Shown here piece by piece: positions 1 to 9,112 of a stretch of 64,000 nucleotides of DNA. A program made the translations under genes and the position numbers. Every line of letters begins with the position of its first letter. Within the stretch, counting starts at the first letter, position 1. The stretch is from positions 62,001-126,000 of IMG/VR virus record IMGVR_UViG_3300028920_002946; one strand, written 5' to 3'. Source of the stretch: a virus. The notes below the pieces were generated by a model. It did not search any database. It saw nothing but the letters and a program-made list of their open reading frames with translations, and had not been told where the DNA came from.

Positions 1-30
1 GTCTATATGGGCGGAGGATCCCGCGGCCGC

Positions 31-753
31 CTACAGGTACTTCTTGGCGAGGTCGTCGATGTCTGCGCTCGCCTTCTTCGGGAACTCGAACTTCGGCGTC
101 TGATCCTTCGGGAGGCTCGGCTTGCCGTCGTCGGGCTTGTCCTTCTTCTTGGGCTTCTTCTTCGGTTCCTCAACCTCCCCTTCGGCCTCCTCCGAAACCT
201 CCTCCGAAACCTCCTCCGGGGCTTCCTCGTCCCCGTCGCCCGGCGCGGATTCGTCCTCCTCCCCGTCGCCCTCGTAATCGAGGTTGATCTCCTCCTCCTC
301 GTCCGGCTCGGCCATCTCCTCCTTCTGCTCGTCGACGGGCTTGAAGATTTCCCCCCCGGAGTCGTCCTCGTCGCCCTCAGGCTTCTTCTTCGGCGGCTTC
401 GGCACACCCTGCCCCTCGGGGGCCGGGACCGGTGTCTCCTCGACTGCCCCGGCCGGGACGGCCAGCGGGTCGTCGCCCTCGGCGGCCTCCACGTAGAACC
501 GCTCGCTCATTTCCGTCGGCACGTACCTCATGTCGCCCTGGCAGGCCGGGCAGCCGATGACCTCGTTCACCGTGACCGGCTCGACATCCGGGATGCCCTC
601 TGCCGCGGCGGCCTTGGCGCGCCTCGCGTTGATGGAGGCGAGGCTGGCGGTGTGGTTGCAGGACGCGCAAACGAAGTAGGAACTCTCGGCGGCTTCCTTG
701 TCGATGGCGTCCGCTATCTCAAGCAGCTTCTGCGCGGCGGTCTTGCGATCCAT
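31..753 (-). CDS. Acidic zinc-ribbon protein, probably virion-associated
   Basis: The 240-residue product has an N-terminal helix (about 1-22) that distantly resembles the LESKG module of the proteins near 10-13 kb. A two-CxxC zinc ribbon follows (CASC near 29, CPAC near 69). The rest, from about 100, is a very acidic Glu/Asp-rich tail with Pro-Lys clusters, probably disordered. The ATG has GGGAG seven bases upstream, and a TAATnnTCT-type motif lies about 48 bases upstream. The gene follows tail genes in the same direction. The exact function is unknown; a virion or assembly role is inferred from position and composition. Confidence 0.75.
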   Translation of the reverse strand: MDRKTAAQKLLEIADAIDKEAAESSYFVCASCNHTASLASINARRAKAAAAEGIPDVEPVTVNEVIGCPACQGDMRYVPTEMSERFYVEAAEGDDPLAVPAGAVEETPVPAPEGQGVPKPPKKKPEGDEDDSGGEIFKPVDEQKEEMAEPDEEEEINLDYEGDGEEDESAPGDGDEEAPEEVSEEVSEEAEGEVEEPKKKPKKKDKPDDGKPSLPKDQTPKFEFPKKASADIDDLAKKYL

Positions 754-800
754 TTGTCAACTCCCTTGAATCCGTGGGTATATGCCCTGCATATCGATGC

Positions 801-820
801 CTGCATGAATAGAAAATTAA
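801..820 (-). promoter_or_regulatory. Candidate late promoter motif, site 1
   Basis: The minus strand reads TAATTTTCTATTCAT here, matching TAATnnTCTnnTnAT. It lies about 48 bases upstream of the zinc-ribbon gene starting at 753, in the gap after the gene ending at 827. Confidence 0.6.
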
Positions 821-826
821 TAGACA

Positions 827-2209
827 TTAATAAACAATGTTCTCGAACGTTACCGTCCTGCCCTTCAGCTGGTACTGCTCCGGTATCTCCGGCTTGTCCG
901 GGATGGTCGGGCTGGCGTCGGTCGGCCTGCCCGTCCTGTAGGCGTTCCAGGCCGGCGGCACGCCGTCCTCGCCGCCCGTTATCGGCACCTTGTACCGGAC
1001 ATCGTTGTGGTCCAGCGGCGCCAGGTTGAAGTGCTGCTGGAAAATCGCCCCGCGCGCCCCCTGGGGGTTCACGTGGGCTATCGAGTAGCGGTCGTTGTTC
1101 TGGCGGACCACGAAGTCCCTGTCGTTGATGAGCGGGTACGGCCCCGTCCACGTGGTCCAGTCGTAGTTCACGTGCAGGCCGACGTCCATCAGCTCCACGA
1201 TCTTCTCCGTCTCCGGGGGCGCCACGAGGATGTCGTACGGGCCGTAGTAGCCGCCGACATAGCCCGTGCCGTAGCACCTCAGGCAGCTGGCCCTCCCCGT
1301 GCGGTACTCCTGGTCCCAGCAGGAGCACCTCTGGCCGGCCCAGCGCCGGATGAACAACCTCACCCGCTCGCCGCCCTGCTCGAGGATGAACCTGTTCCTG
1401 CGGATGGACTCGGCCCAAATCCAGTCGATCCGCTCCATGTCGTAGGGGTTCACGGGCACGGTCTCGGCGAGCGGGGTCTCCCTGCCCTCCCCCGTGTCGG
1501 GGTCAACGGCCACCGACGTGACCCGGTAGTAGATCTTGCGGTTGATGTCGGTCTGGATCCAATTGTTGATGTACGTGTACGTGACGCGTATCTCGCCCCC
1601 GCGCGCGAGGTCGGGCAGGATGGGGTCGTCCAATCGGTTCGTCGTGTGGTTGTAGACCTTGTTCTTGATGAGGAATATCTCGCCCGTCTCGCCCATGACC
1701 CTGAACGCCGGCACGACCTGCCAATCGGACGACGAGGTTTCCTTGATCCGGACAATGACGCTGTCGATGCCGTCGGCGACCTTGCCGTTCGTCCCCGGGA
1801 TGACGATGGGCTGGTGGTACGTCTTCACTATCCAGTCGCCCGTGGCGTTCGTCCCGGCGATGAAGCGGCCGCCGGCGACGGGGTCCTCGTCCACCACCTC
1901 GACCTCGCGCGTCTGGTCCCTGTAGAACATGACGCCGACGGGCGTCGCGTTCAGCTTCTCGTAGGGCGCGTCCGGGGCGTCGAACGCGCGGTACACGTTG
2001 ACCCCCTCGAAGTCCAGGCCGTTGTTCTCGGCGTATATGGACGGGTCGTCCCACCGCACGTCGAGCACGCCTATCATGTAGGGGCTCGTGACCATGAGGT
2101 TCTTGGGCGCGAGCGGCAGCGACAGGGGCGTGTCGTCGTTCGTGCGGTACGGCAGCCTGTAGTCCGGCGCGCCGTAGTTGTAGATGAAGTTGTGCGGGCC
2201 CTCTGCCAT
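827..2209 (-). CDS. Tail/neck structural protein with Fn3-like region and zinc knuckle
   Basis: The 460-residue protein looks like a virion structural component. The N-terminal half, about 40-250, is beta-rich and resembles fibronectin type III repeats. A four-cysteine cluster at C295, C297, C309 and C312 ends in a CYGTG pattern like the CxxCxGxG zinc knuckle of DnaJ, and probably binds one zinc. It lies 9 bases downstream of the beta-helix spike gene in a tail operon. Baseplate, neck or head-closure roles all fit; none is proven by the sequence. Confidence 0.7.
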   Translation of the reverse strand: MAEGPHNFIYNYGAPDYRLPYRTNDDTPLSLPLAPKNLMVTSPYMIGVLDVRWDDPSIYAENNGLDFEGVNVYRAFDAPDAPYEKLNATPVGVMFYRDQTREVEVVDEDPVAGGRFIAGTNATGDWIVKTYHQPIVIPGTNGKVADGIDSVIVRIKETSSSDWQVVPAFRVMGETGEIFLIKNKVYNHTTNRLDDPILPDLARGGEIRVTYTYINNWIQTDINRKIYYRVTSVAVDPDTGEGRETPLAETVPVNPYDMERIDWIWAESIRRNRFILEQGGERVRLFIRRWAGQRCSCWDQEYRTGRASCLRCYGTGYVGGYYGPYDILVAPPETEKIVELMDVGLHVNYDWTTWTGPYPLINDRDFVVRQNNDRYSIAHVNPQGARGAIFQQHFNLAPLDHNDVRYKVPITGGEDGVPPAWNAYRTGRPTDASPTIPDKPEIPEQYQLKGRTVTFENIVY

Positions 2210-2218
2210 GGCCTCCCC

Positions 2219-4636
2219 CTACTCTATCCCCGTCCACCCGGGCATCCCGGTGGCCCCTATCACGCCGTACCCGTGCCTCTCCGTGTGCGTGGACGACACC
2301 CCCGTGGCCCCCGACACCGCCCCGCCCGAGAACCACAGGTCCGACAGCACGGTCGTGCCCGTCTCCGTCGTCCGGGCGAAGAACCACCACGGGCCCGTCC
2401 ACAGGGAGGGCAGTTCCATGGCGACCGTCCGCCGCGGCACCGAGCCGCCCACCGTCACGCGGGCCAGATCGCCCTGCAGCGACACGTTGAGGTTCACCGC
2501 GCCGTACGTGCTGCCCGTCGTGCCGAACAGCCAGTCGTAGTCCGCGCCGCTCGTGCCGATGCGCAGCGTCACCGTGTCGTTGACCGTGTCCACGATGGCC
2601 CCGGCCCGGTTGTCGCCGTTGTCGGCGCCGAGGTACAGGGTGTCCGCCCCCACGTCGCCGCGCACCTTCAGGTCGAAGTCGGGCGTCACCTCGTACTCGC
2701 CGACGATGTCGATCTCGTTCGTGGCGGTCAGGCTCCTCGCGACCGTGTACGTCCCCGTCCCGGTGTAGCCCCCGTCCGAGAACCTCGCCACGGCCGGGCT
2801 GGCCAGCGCCTGCGTCGCCGACTGCGGCACCCCCACGAGGGTGGCCCCGCTCGCGCCCTGGAAGGACGGGTAGTACCCGGGCCTGACGGCGACGTACCGG
2901 GCGCCCGAGGCGAGGGCGGCCTGTATCGACCTGTACGGCCCGGTCTCCGAGCCGTCGTTCGAGTCGTCGCCGTCCGGGGACACGAAGACCGCCCCCGTCT
3001 CGTAGACGGAGAGGTCGGGGTGCACGATGATCGTGTCGACCGTCCGGCCGCCCTGCACCAGCAGGAGCCCGTCGGTCACGGTCATCCCCCGGCTTCTGTA
3101 CACCCCTCGCCTCGCCGCACCCGTGTACCCCGTCCAGGACCCTCCCCCCGTGGACCCCGACAGGGCCGGCACCTCGTGGGTGCCCGCGTCCAAGGGGCCG
3201 CCGTCGGAGTGGCTGTACGCGTAGTCCGGCGTCCAAAACGGCCCCGTCTCCGTGCCTTGGTAGATGACGTCGTAGCCCCGATCCGAGAACCAGCTGCCCG
3301 TCGACCCCTCGTTTGGGTTGCGCTCGTGGGCGCCGACGTCGCCGTAGCCGTCCAGCACGTACCTGTGGGCGCCCGCGATGTCGACATCCCTCCCGAAGGG
3401 GGTCACGTTGCCGCGCGTGTCCGGCCCGATGCTTGTCCACCCGCCCGCCGTGAGGCCCACCCCCATCTCGCCGAGTATGTCCGTCCACCGCCCCGGGTCG
3501 CCCGCGTCGATGTCCGGCGACCCGGACTCGAGCCTGTAGTCCCCCACCGAGGCGTCCGCGTACATGGGCGCCCCCGTGAAGTTGCCCGCATCATCTGTCG
3601 GGACGGCGCCGGTATAACCAACGTCGGCATGCCAGAAGTTGTTGTATCGGATGTTTATGGGCTGGTTGAAGTAGACGCCCAGGCTGATGTTGTCGACGTC
3701 GTTGCCCGTGATGTTGTTGGAGTCCACCCTGCTGTCGGGGGACACGGTGACCCCAAATATCTTCACCGTGTTTGAGGTGGCCGCGTAGCCCGCCTCGGAG
3801 TACATGACTCGCACGACATCCCCCACGGCGAACTCGTCCTCCAGCCGCAGGCCCTCCCACTTCACGATAGAACCGCTGCCGACGACTATGTAGTCCTCGC
3901 CGTACGCGAACGACGGCCCGTTCACCACGTTCATGGCCACGTCGTACTGCCCGTTCTGGTCGACGGAGGCCCAGCCGGGCAGCGCTATGACCATGTTCGT
4001 GATGTTCGCCGCGGTCAGGGTGCGGTAGATGACCCGCATGTCCTGGTCGAGCTGCGCGGGGGGCGGCGCCCCGTCCTTGGCGTATATGGTGTTGCGCCAC
4101 AGGTCTATCCAGTCGACGGTCTCGACATCCACGGCCTTGTATCCGTCGTCGAAGACATTCTGGGCGATGGACACCTCCTCGGCGTCCCTGAGGTAGATGC
4201 CGGAAAGGTGCCGCACCATCCTGTTTCGCAGGATGGACACATAGGCCGCGTTGTCGATGATGACCGGGTTGTCCACGTCCTCGAAGACGCAGTCGACGAC
4301 GGACACCCCGCCGATGTGGTCGCCGCCCATGGGGGGCTCGTTGTCGAGGGTGATGCCCGTGTCGAGGTTCTCGAAGTGGAGGTGCTCGAAGGTGCCCTGG
4401 CAGTCGTCGACGGTGAGCGTGCCGACCCGCGGCCTGGCGCCCGGGGTGCCGATGACGCTCACGCTCCTGGACACCGCGAGGTCGCCGTAGGACGCCCCGT
4501 CCCCCGGCTGCACGGACATGACGCCCCCGTCGGAAACAAGCGAGTACCCCTGCGCCAGCGTCCGCACCGGCTTGAGGAGGCTGCCCTCGCTCGAGTCGGA
4601 GCCGTTGAGGGAGTCAATGTAGACGACGGGACGCAT
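2219..4636 (-). CDS. Tailspike-like protein with two parallel beta-helix regions
   Basis: The 805-residue protein is a probable receptor-binding or polysaccharide-active tail spike. The N-terminal region (about 1-240) shows right-handed beta-helix features: short repeated strands rich in V, I, N and D, such as VSVVDCVFEDVDNPVIIDN. A second region near 550 restarts with the same opening motif (GSDSSEGSLLKPVRTL near 10; DDSNDGSETGPYRSIQ near 556), implying an internal duplication. The last 200 residues are a beta-rich C-terminal domain. No catalytic residues could be assigned. It sits 3 bases from the PKD/lectin gene. Confidence 0.75.
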   Translation of the reverse strand: MRPVVYIDSLNGSDSSEGSLLKPVRTLAQGYSLVSDGGVMSVQPGDGASYGDLAVSRSVSVIGTPGARPRVGTLTVDDCQGTFEHLHFENLDTGITLDNEPPMGGDHIGGVSVVDCVFEDVDNPVIIDNAAYVSILRNRMVRHLSGIYLRDAEEVSIAQNVFDDGYKAVDVETVDWIDLWRNTIYAKDGAPPPAQLDQDMRVIYRTLTAANITNMVIALPGWASVDQNGQYDVAMNVVNGPSFAYGEDYIVVGSGSIVKWEGLRLEDEFAVGDVVRVMYSEAGYAATSNTVKIFGVTVSPDSRVDSNNITGNDVDNISLGVYFNQPINIRYNNFWHADVGYTGAVPTDDAGNFTGAPMYADASVGDYRLESGSPDIDAGDPGRWTDILGEMGVGLTAGGWTSIGPDTRGNVTPFGRDVDIAGAHRYVLDGYGDVGAHERNPNEGSTGSWFSDRGYDVIYQGTETGPFWTPDYAYSHSDGGPLDAGTHEVPALSGSTGGGSWTGYTGAARRGVYRSRGMTVTDGLLLVQGGRTVDTIIVHPDLSVYETGAVFVSPDGDDSNDGSETGPYRSIQAALASGARYVAVRPGYYPSFQGASGATLVGVPQSATQALASPAVARFSDGGYTGTGTYTVARSLTATNEIDIVGEYEVTPDFDLKVRGDVGADTLYLGADNGDNRAGAIVDTVNDTVTLRIGTSGADYDWLFGTTGSTYGAVNLNVSLQGDLARVTVGGSVPRRTVAMELPSLWTGPWWFFARTTETGTTVLSDLWFSGGAVSGATGVSSTHTERHGYGVIGATGMPGWTGIE

Positions 4637-4639
4637 CCG

Positions 4640-5461
4640 CTACACCCCCAGGGCCGCCGCGTCCGCGGCCATCAGTTCGCGCACCCAGGCGGGGTGCAGG
4701 TACAGGTCGCTCGCGTAGCGCCAGTTGTACAGCCCGACCGCCTGCCCGGCCTTGTCGAGGTACGGCACCCACACGTAGCCCGAGCCGCTCCTCGTGGCGT
4801 AGGACCGGGGGCGCGAGTACAGGATGCCGTCGGAGTCCGCGCCGGACCTCGCCGGGCACTCGACGCCGTCCACGTAGAAGGTGATGCGCCCGTCGGTGCC
4901 GCACACCCAGCAGAGCATGTGCCAGCCCTCGTCCGCCAGGCTCACCCCTGTGGTCGCCTCGACGAGGTTGGACTGCGAACCCTTGAATCCGAGCCGGTGG
5001 TCGCCAGCCGCGGCGTCCCACTGCAGTTCGAAGCACACGGCCTGGTCGGCGCCGCGCACGTCGCCATCGGGGTCCGACACCGCAAGCGGGATGATCGAGT
5101 ACCCCTCCGGGCCGAAGATCGGGTTCCTGACCCACCCCATGCACGTCAGCGCCCCGCAGTACTTCACCGACGGCCCCGAGAGCGACACCGCCGGGGACTC
5201 CGAGTGCGACGCGGACACGTAGGTGTCCACCACGCCCGTGGCGACCCCGTCCCCGTCCCCGTTGGAGGCCGTGAGGACGACGTCGAAGCTGTCCACGCCC
5301 GTGTAGAGGTGCGACGGGCTCGCGTCGCCGCCGGTGGTCCCGTCCCCGAACTCCCACAGGTAGGATGTCGGGAGGCCCGTGCTCAGGTCCGTGAACTGGA
5401 CGGTGAGCGGGATCTCGCCGTAGTCGGGCGCCCCGGTGAATCCGGCAATGGGTGCCGCCAT
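4640..5461 (-). CDS. PKD plus LamG-like adhesin, tail-associated
   Basis: The 273-residue protein begins with a PKD domain (about 1-85) containing the hallmark WEFGDG motif. A concanavalin A/LamG-type fold follows (about 90-270), with WHMLCWV and ITFYVDG strands typical of lectin-like domains. Both domains bind carbohydrates or protein surfaces in extracellular proteins. In a phage tail operon, next to a beta-helix spike, the likely role is host-surface adhesion. There is no signal peptide, as expected for a virion component. Confidence 0.75.
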   Translation of the reverse strand: MAAPIAGFTGAPDYGEIPLTVQFTDLSTGLPTSYLWEFGDGTTGGDASPSHLYTGVDSFDVVLTASNGDGDGVATGVVDTYVSASHSESPAVSLSGPSVKYCGALTCMGWVRNPIFGPEGYSIIPLAVSDPDGDVRGADQAVCFELQWDAAAGDHRLGFKGSQSNLVEATTGVSLADEGWHMLCWVCGTDGRITFYVDGVECPARSGADSDGILYSRPRSYATRSGSGYVWVPYLDKAGQAVGLYNWRYASDLYLHPAWVRELMAADAAALGV

Positions 5462-5481
5462 CTCAGCCGCCTTTCAGCCTA

Positions 5482-5790
5482 TCAAGAGCCGGTTTCGCCA
5501 TAGTTGTACACCACGCGCAGCGTCAGCGGCCCGGTCACGCCGTGGGACGTGTCGTTCATGACATCCTTGACATCCGAGTTCGCCAGGTCGAGGGCGATGA
5601 GGCCCGTCCAGCCGTGGTGCGTGACGCCGAAGTCCACGCCGTTGCGCTGGGCCGGCCCGTCGGTGGGGTCGAGGGCGACGTCGTAGTTGCCGTCCGGCCC
5701 CGTGGTCGGTGGGTACTTCAGGACGAGGTAGTCGTTGCTGCCCGGGCCGACCTGCCCCGTGATGCTGTAGAATTCGACCTCGATCGCCAT
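5482..5790 (-). CDS. Small beta-rich tail-operon protein, unknown function
   Basis: The 102-residue product is beta-rich and has no recognised domain. Its 5' flank carries a TAATnnTCT-type motif, so it is probably the first gene of the tail transcript that continues through the PKD/lectin and spike genes. The ATG is preceded by GGGAGATAAC. A small virion protein is the most likely role. Confidence 0.6.
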   Translation of the reverse strand: MAIEVEFYSITGQVGPGSNDYLVLKYPPTTGPDGNYDVALDPTDGPAQRNGVDFGVTHHGWTGLIALDLANSDVKDVMNDTSHGVTGPLTLRVVYNYGETGS

Positions 5791-5828
5791 GTTATCTCCC
5801 TTTCAAGGGGCGCCATACATCATAGCGC

Positions 5829-5847
5829 GTCTATTAAGAGAGAATTA
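5829..5847 (-). promoter_or_regulatory. Candidate late promoter motif, site 2
   Basis: The minus strand reads TAATTCTCTCTTAAT, a full match to TAATnnTCTnnTnAT, 39 bases upstream of the gene starting at 5790 and just past the end of the endonuclease-methyltransferase gene. Confidence 0.6.
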
Positions 5848-5859
5848 TGGCATCCCCGG

Positions 5860-8115
5860 TTACTTCCGCCAAACGTAGAGGGGTTCCCCCTCCTTCTGCC
5901 TGCTGCGGGTGTTCCAATACCGGGTGGGCAGCCCCTCGAGGCGCGTGCGCGGAAGGGCGCAATGCAAATTGCGCGGGAGATTGAGGACCAGGTAGCCGCC
6001 CGGCTCCAAAGCCGATTCGGCATACTGGAAAATCAGCCCCATAAGATCCCTCCACTCCCCGCGGCCCATTTTCCTGCCGTACACCTCCAAATCGATGTAC
6101 GGGGGCGAGGTAAACACAAGATGGCACCTTTCGGGGGCGCCCTCCAATGAGAACCCGCCGTGAACGAGGTCGCACCGGGCCGCGGACACGAAATCCCTCA
6201 TGGCGCACAAACCCTTGTGGGTCTTGCCCCAAGGCTCGAACCCCACGTAGGACCTCCCGCTGGAAACGGCCCCCAGCATCCGGCCGCCCCATCCCGCGCA
6301 CGGGTCAACGACAACGCCCCCAGGGGGGCTGTAGCGCTCGACGACAGCCTTGGCCACCACGCTCGGAAACGCGGTGACGCCCCCGCTGTACTGTATCAAC
6401 GCGTTCCGGACGAATTTGGGAAGTATGCTTTTCTTGGACTTCAGGCAATACTGCAGGGTCGAATGAAGCGTGGAGTGCCCGGAGAAGGTGTCAGCCGGCG
6501 AAACCCCGCGATATGTGGCCTCGCTCATATGGGGCATGTAGTGCTTGAACAACTCATCACCCACGTTTGCATACCTCAAGACCGTATCGGACTTCCACAG
6601 GTATCTGCTCTGAAACGACTCTATCAACTTCCAGGATCGGCGAAGATACTCGTCCCCGTACCGGGGAGCCGGGAACCCCTTGGAATGATAGTAGGCAACC
6701 GCGTCGTGCAGCACCTCCGGATTCAAGTCAACCACGTACTTGTTTACAAAAGACAAATCCAGGTCGGTGTTGACGGCGGGCTTGAACAACTCCGGAAAAT
6801 AGGTTTCCCAATAGGAGCCCAAATAACCCTCATCGGACGACTTGTACCAAAAGCCGGGCAGTATATACTCACCGGGCACAGGCTCGATGCGCAACGTCCT
6901 TCTGGCGGCGTTCTTGAAGAAGAATCGATTCTCCAACGACCCTATAATGGACTTCCCGGCAGTGACTATGTCCCCTTGTGAACCGTCATCCATGAAATAG
7001 CACGCCCGGCCGAGGTCATTCAATTCGGCGGCGATCATCTCGAAATTCCTGGACCCATCCGGGTTCAGATACCTGCAGTATTCATCGAACCCCGGGCACG
7101 AGAGGCCTATCTGCTCCTCGGACACTATCACACAGTCCTCATAGGCCTGGCCCTTCCTCGGCACCGTAACCACATTGGACAGATGATCCCGCAGTATCTG
7201 CGCCTTCACGTAGAGGTAGCTCAGCTGCGCCAAGGAATGGTTGACCACAAAGCGGCCGTTGAAGTCCAAATGGCCGTCGCCCATCAGCCATCCAAGCAGC
7301 ATCTGATGCACATCCTCGTCGCGGGGGGGCGTCTCCATCGGGGGGCGCCCCACGAGAAGATCCCGTATGGCCTCCAAGTCGCCGCTCCAGGCGACCCTTC
7401 TTTCAGGCAGCGCTATGCCCGCCTGCGCGATCCTGCGATGAAGGACGGTTTCCGAAACCCCCCTCTCCCGGCTGAGGGCCGCAACGCTGCCGGCCTTTTT
7501 CAAGGACTCCTCAAACTCCTCGTCGCTTCCGGAGTTGGCGATGCCCCTGGCCCTGTGTATCCGGTGCCACCTCGGGCCATCGAGGCCGATGCTCTTGATG
7601 TGGATCAAGAGGTCATCATCGTTTACACGGACGCCGTGGATGCGCTCTATCTCACCCGCCATGTCGACAACGCGCATGTCGCGGGACAGCATATCCTCCA
7701 CATCGCTCTTCTTGACATGCCCCCTGAGCCATGTCCGGTTATCCAATGACTTGATGCCGAACCTCCGGAGCCACCACCCAGCCGTATGTCTCGTAAGGGC
7801 CAGCCCGAATTCCTCATTCAAGGCCAAGGCGACCTGTTCGTAGCCGAACTTCTTGGTCTCGCACAGATACCGGGCCCGGTCTTTCATCGCCGCCGTCCAC
7901 GACGACTCCCCGAGAACCTGGGAAGCGGCGGCGCGCTTGGGCTGGATAAGGCCCTTTTTCTTGAGGAGGGAGATCTGCCTCTTGACCCAACGAGGCGTCT
8001 GACCGAGACGCTCAGCCATCTCGGCATTCTTCATCGATGAGTAGTTTTCGACGATAAACTTGAGGTTCTCGGGGGTCTTGCGGTCGGCGGTGACGCCCCT
8101 CTTTGGCGTGCTCAT
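5860..8115 (-). CDS. HTH array - LAGLIDADG homing endonuclease - DNA methyltransferase fusion
   Basis: The 751-residue protein joins three functions. Residues 1-250 look like several winged or helix-turn-helix segments (for example MAERLGQTPRWVKRQISLL, 33-51). Residues 272-440 form a LAGLIDADG-type endonuclease with motifs LLGWLMGDG (273-281) and ACYFMDDGS (371-379). Residues 465-751 are a complete amino-methyltransferase with SAM motif VVDPCAGWGGR (602-612) and catalytic TSPPY (669-673). The ATG at 8115 was chosen because a host-type promoter ends six bases upstream; there is no Shine-Dalgarno. Distinct neighbouring operons suggest a mobile insertion. It shares architecture with the gene at 28352-30946. 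N4-cytosine or N6-adenine specificity cannot be told from the sequence. Confidence 0.85.
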   Translation of the reverse strand: MSTPKRGVTADRKTPENLKFIVENYSSMKNAEMAERLGQTPRWVKRQISLLKKKGLIQPKRAAASQVLGESSWTAAMKDRARYLCETKKFGYEQVALALNEEFGLALTRHTAGWWLRRFGIKSLDNRTWLRGHVKKSDVEDMLSRDMRVVDMAGEIERIHGVRVNDDDLLIHIKSIGLDGPRWHRIHRARGIANSGSDEEFEESLKKAGSVAALSRERGVSETVLHRRIAQAGIALPERRVAWSGDLEAIRDLLVGRPPMETPPRDEDVHQMLLGWLMGDGHLDFNGRFVVNHSLAQLSYLYVKAQILRDHLSNVVTVPRKGQAYEDCVIVSEEQIGLSCPGFDEYCRYLNPDGSRNFEMIAAELNDLGRACYFMDDGSQGDIVTAGKSIIGSLENRFFFKNAARRTLRIEPVPGEYILPGFWYKSSDEGYLGSYWETYFPELFKPAVNTDLDLSFVNKYVVDLNPEVLHDAVAYYHSKGFPAPRYGDEYLRRSWKLIESFQSRYLWKSDTVLRYANVGDELFKHYMPHMSEATYRGVSPADTFSGHSTLHSTLQYCLKSKKSILPKFVRNALIQYSGGVTAFPSVVAKAVVERYSPPGGVVVDPCAGWGGRMLGAVSSGRSYVGFEPWGKTHKGLCAMRDFVSAARCDLVHGGFSLEGAPERCHLVFTSPPYIDLEVYGRKMGRGEWRDLMGLIFQYAESALEPGGYLVLNLPRNLHCALPRTRLEGLPTRYWNTRSRQKEGEPLYVWRK

Positions 8116-8121
8116 GGCATA

Positions 8122-8150
8122 AATATACAGCGACCCAAGAGCCGTGTCAA
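8122..8150 (-). promoter_or_regulatory. Host-type sigma70-like promoter of first fusion gene
   Basis: On the minus strand TTGACA (8150-8145) is followed after exactly 17 bases by TATATT (8127-8122). The ATG at 8115 begins six bases past the -10 box, so the transcript would be leaderless or nearly so. Confidence 0.8.
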
Positions 8151-8171
8151 CTAGGGCCTTACATTTTTTCG

Positions 8172-9053
8172 TTACATGGAGCCAATCCAATTACGCCTCG
8201 ATTGAACTCCGGGTTTGGAATAAGGCCCCAAAGCCGAACTGATTCCTATACCGTAACGCGGCTGCTTCAGACCGCGGACGATTTTTATCGATTCCTTGGC
8301 CTGCTCCGCGGCCTCCTTGAACTCGGTCAGGAAGTTGTTCTTCATCGACTCGTACTTCGACGACTTCTCGAGATCCAGGGAGACCCCCGATATGCTGTAG
8401 CCGTATTCGTCGGCGATCCAGTTGAGGGCCACGGCCGCGCAGGCCATGGCGGCCGCGCGCATCAGCACGGTAGTTCTCCACCTGATGGGCATGTCCGTGA
8501 GGCTGACCCCCGTGACGGGCGGGTAGGAGTTGAACAGGTCCACCGCCATGAGGAGGTACTCGTAGAGCTCCTCGTCCTCCCATATGTACCCGAACACCTG
8601 CGTCTGCGCCTGCAGGAACTTCTCGTGGGACGGCGGCCGGAAGCGGTAGTTGCGGTCGGGGTTGTTGTCCCGCAGGATGATGCGCAGCCTGCGGACCATG
8701 AGGTCGGCCGTCTCGTCGCCGGTGACGCTGACCGTGACGCAGTCCTTCACCACGTTGAAGGCCTGGACGGCCTCCACGAGCGGAGAGGTCGGGGTCTCGC
8801 GGAAGTTCCAGCGCACGAGCCAGTCGCCGATGTTCGAGTCCAGGGGCAGCGTGGCATCCACGTAGTACTGCCCGGTGCCGGAGGTCGCCGGCACCCTGTC
8901 CGGCGCCCCTATGAGCACCTCCACGCCCGTGGTGTCGTCGAAGAGGGAGTACCGGATGTAGGCCGGGTCCGTCGGGACCCCGGAGCCGTTCCTTACGGTG
9001 ATTTTCAGGTCGTCCTGCGCGAGGGTCTGCCCCGGCTTGAAGGCAACTGACAT
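8172..9053 (-). CDS. Virion structural protein with Ig-like N-terminal domain
   Basis: The 293-residue protein has a beta-sandwich-like N-terminal domain (about 10-100) that parallels the upstream neighbour at 9110-9568. Both contain a YIRYSL/WIRYDV strand, a W-x-x-RW-x-F/Y strand and a closing hydrophobic strand. The C-terminal part is helical (about 120-260). A TAATnnTCT-type motif lies 41 bases upstream of the ATG. It is probably a tail, neck or fibre-attachment component; no specific family was recognised. Confidence 0.65.
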   Translation of the reverse strand: MSVAFKPGQTLAQDDLKITVRNGSGVPTDPAYIRYSLFDDTTGVEVLIGAPDRVPATSGTGQYYVDATLPLDSNIGDWLVRWNFRETPTSPLVEAVQAFNVVKDCVTVSVTGDETADLMVRRLRIILRDNNPDRNYRFRPPSHEKFLQAQTQVFGYIWEDEELYEYLLMAVDLFNSYPPVTGVSLTDMPIRWRTTVLMRAAAMACAAVALNWIADEYGYSISGVSLDLEKSSKYESMKNNFLTEFKEAAEQAKESIKIVRGLKQPRYGIGISSALGPYSKPGVQSRRNWIGSM

Positions 9054-9093
9054 CTCGAACTCCTTGCTGCTGGCGCCTCCTACGTTAACCCGA

Positions 9094-9112
9094 TGGTATC
9101 AAAAGGGTATTA
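9094..9112 (-). promoter_or_regulatory. Candidate late promoter motif, site 3
   Basis: The minus strand reads TAATACCCTTTTGAT, matching TAATnnTCTnnTnAT except at position 7, 41 bases upstream of the gene starting at 9053. It overlaps the last codon and stop of the preceding gene. Confidence 0.5.

Noticed and set aside
1007-3775. Very long open reading frames on the plus strand, including 922 codons here and similar ones at 17735-20599 and 45049-48210
   Set aside because: They lie opposite clear minus-strand genes, have Val/Arg/Ala/Pro-biased translations with no domain, and are expected by chance in GC-rich coding DNA.
5860-8115. The first fusion considered as an intein-containing methyltransferase
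   Set aside because: There is no intein start block, no terminal HN-C/S/T junction and no N-extein before the endonuclease; the methyltransferase is complete after it.
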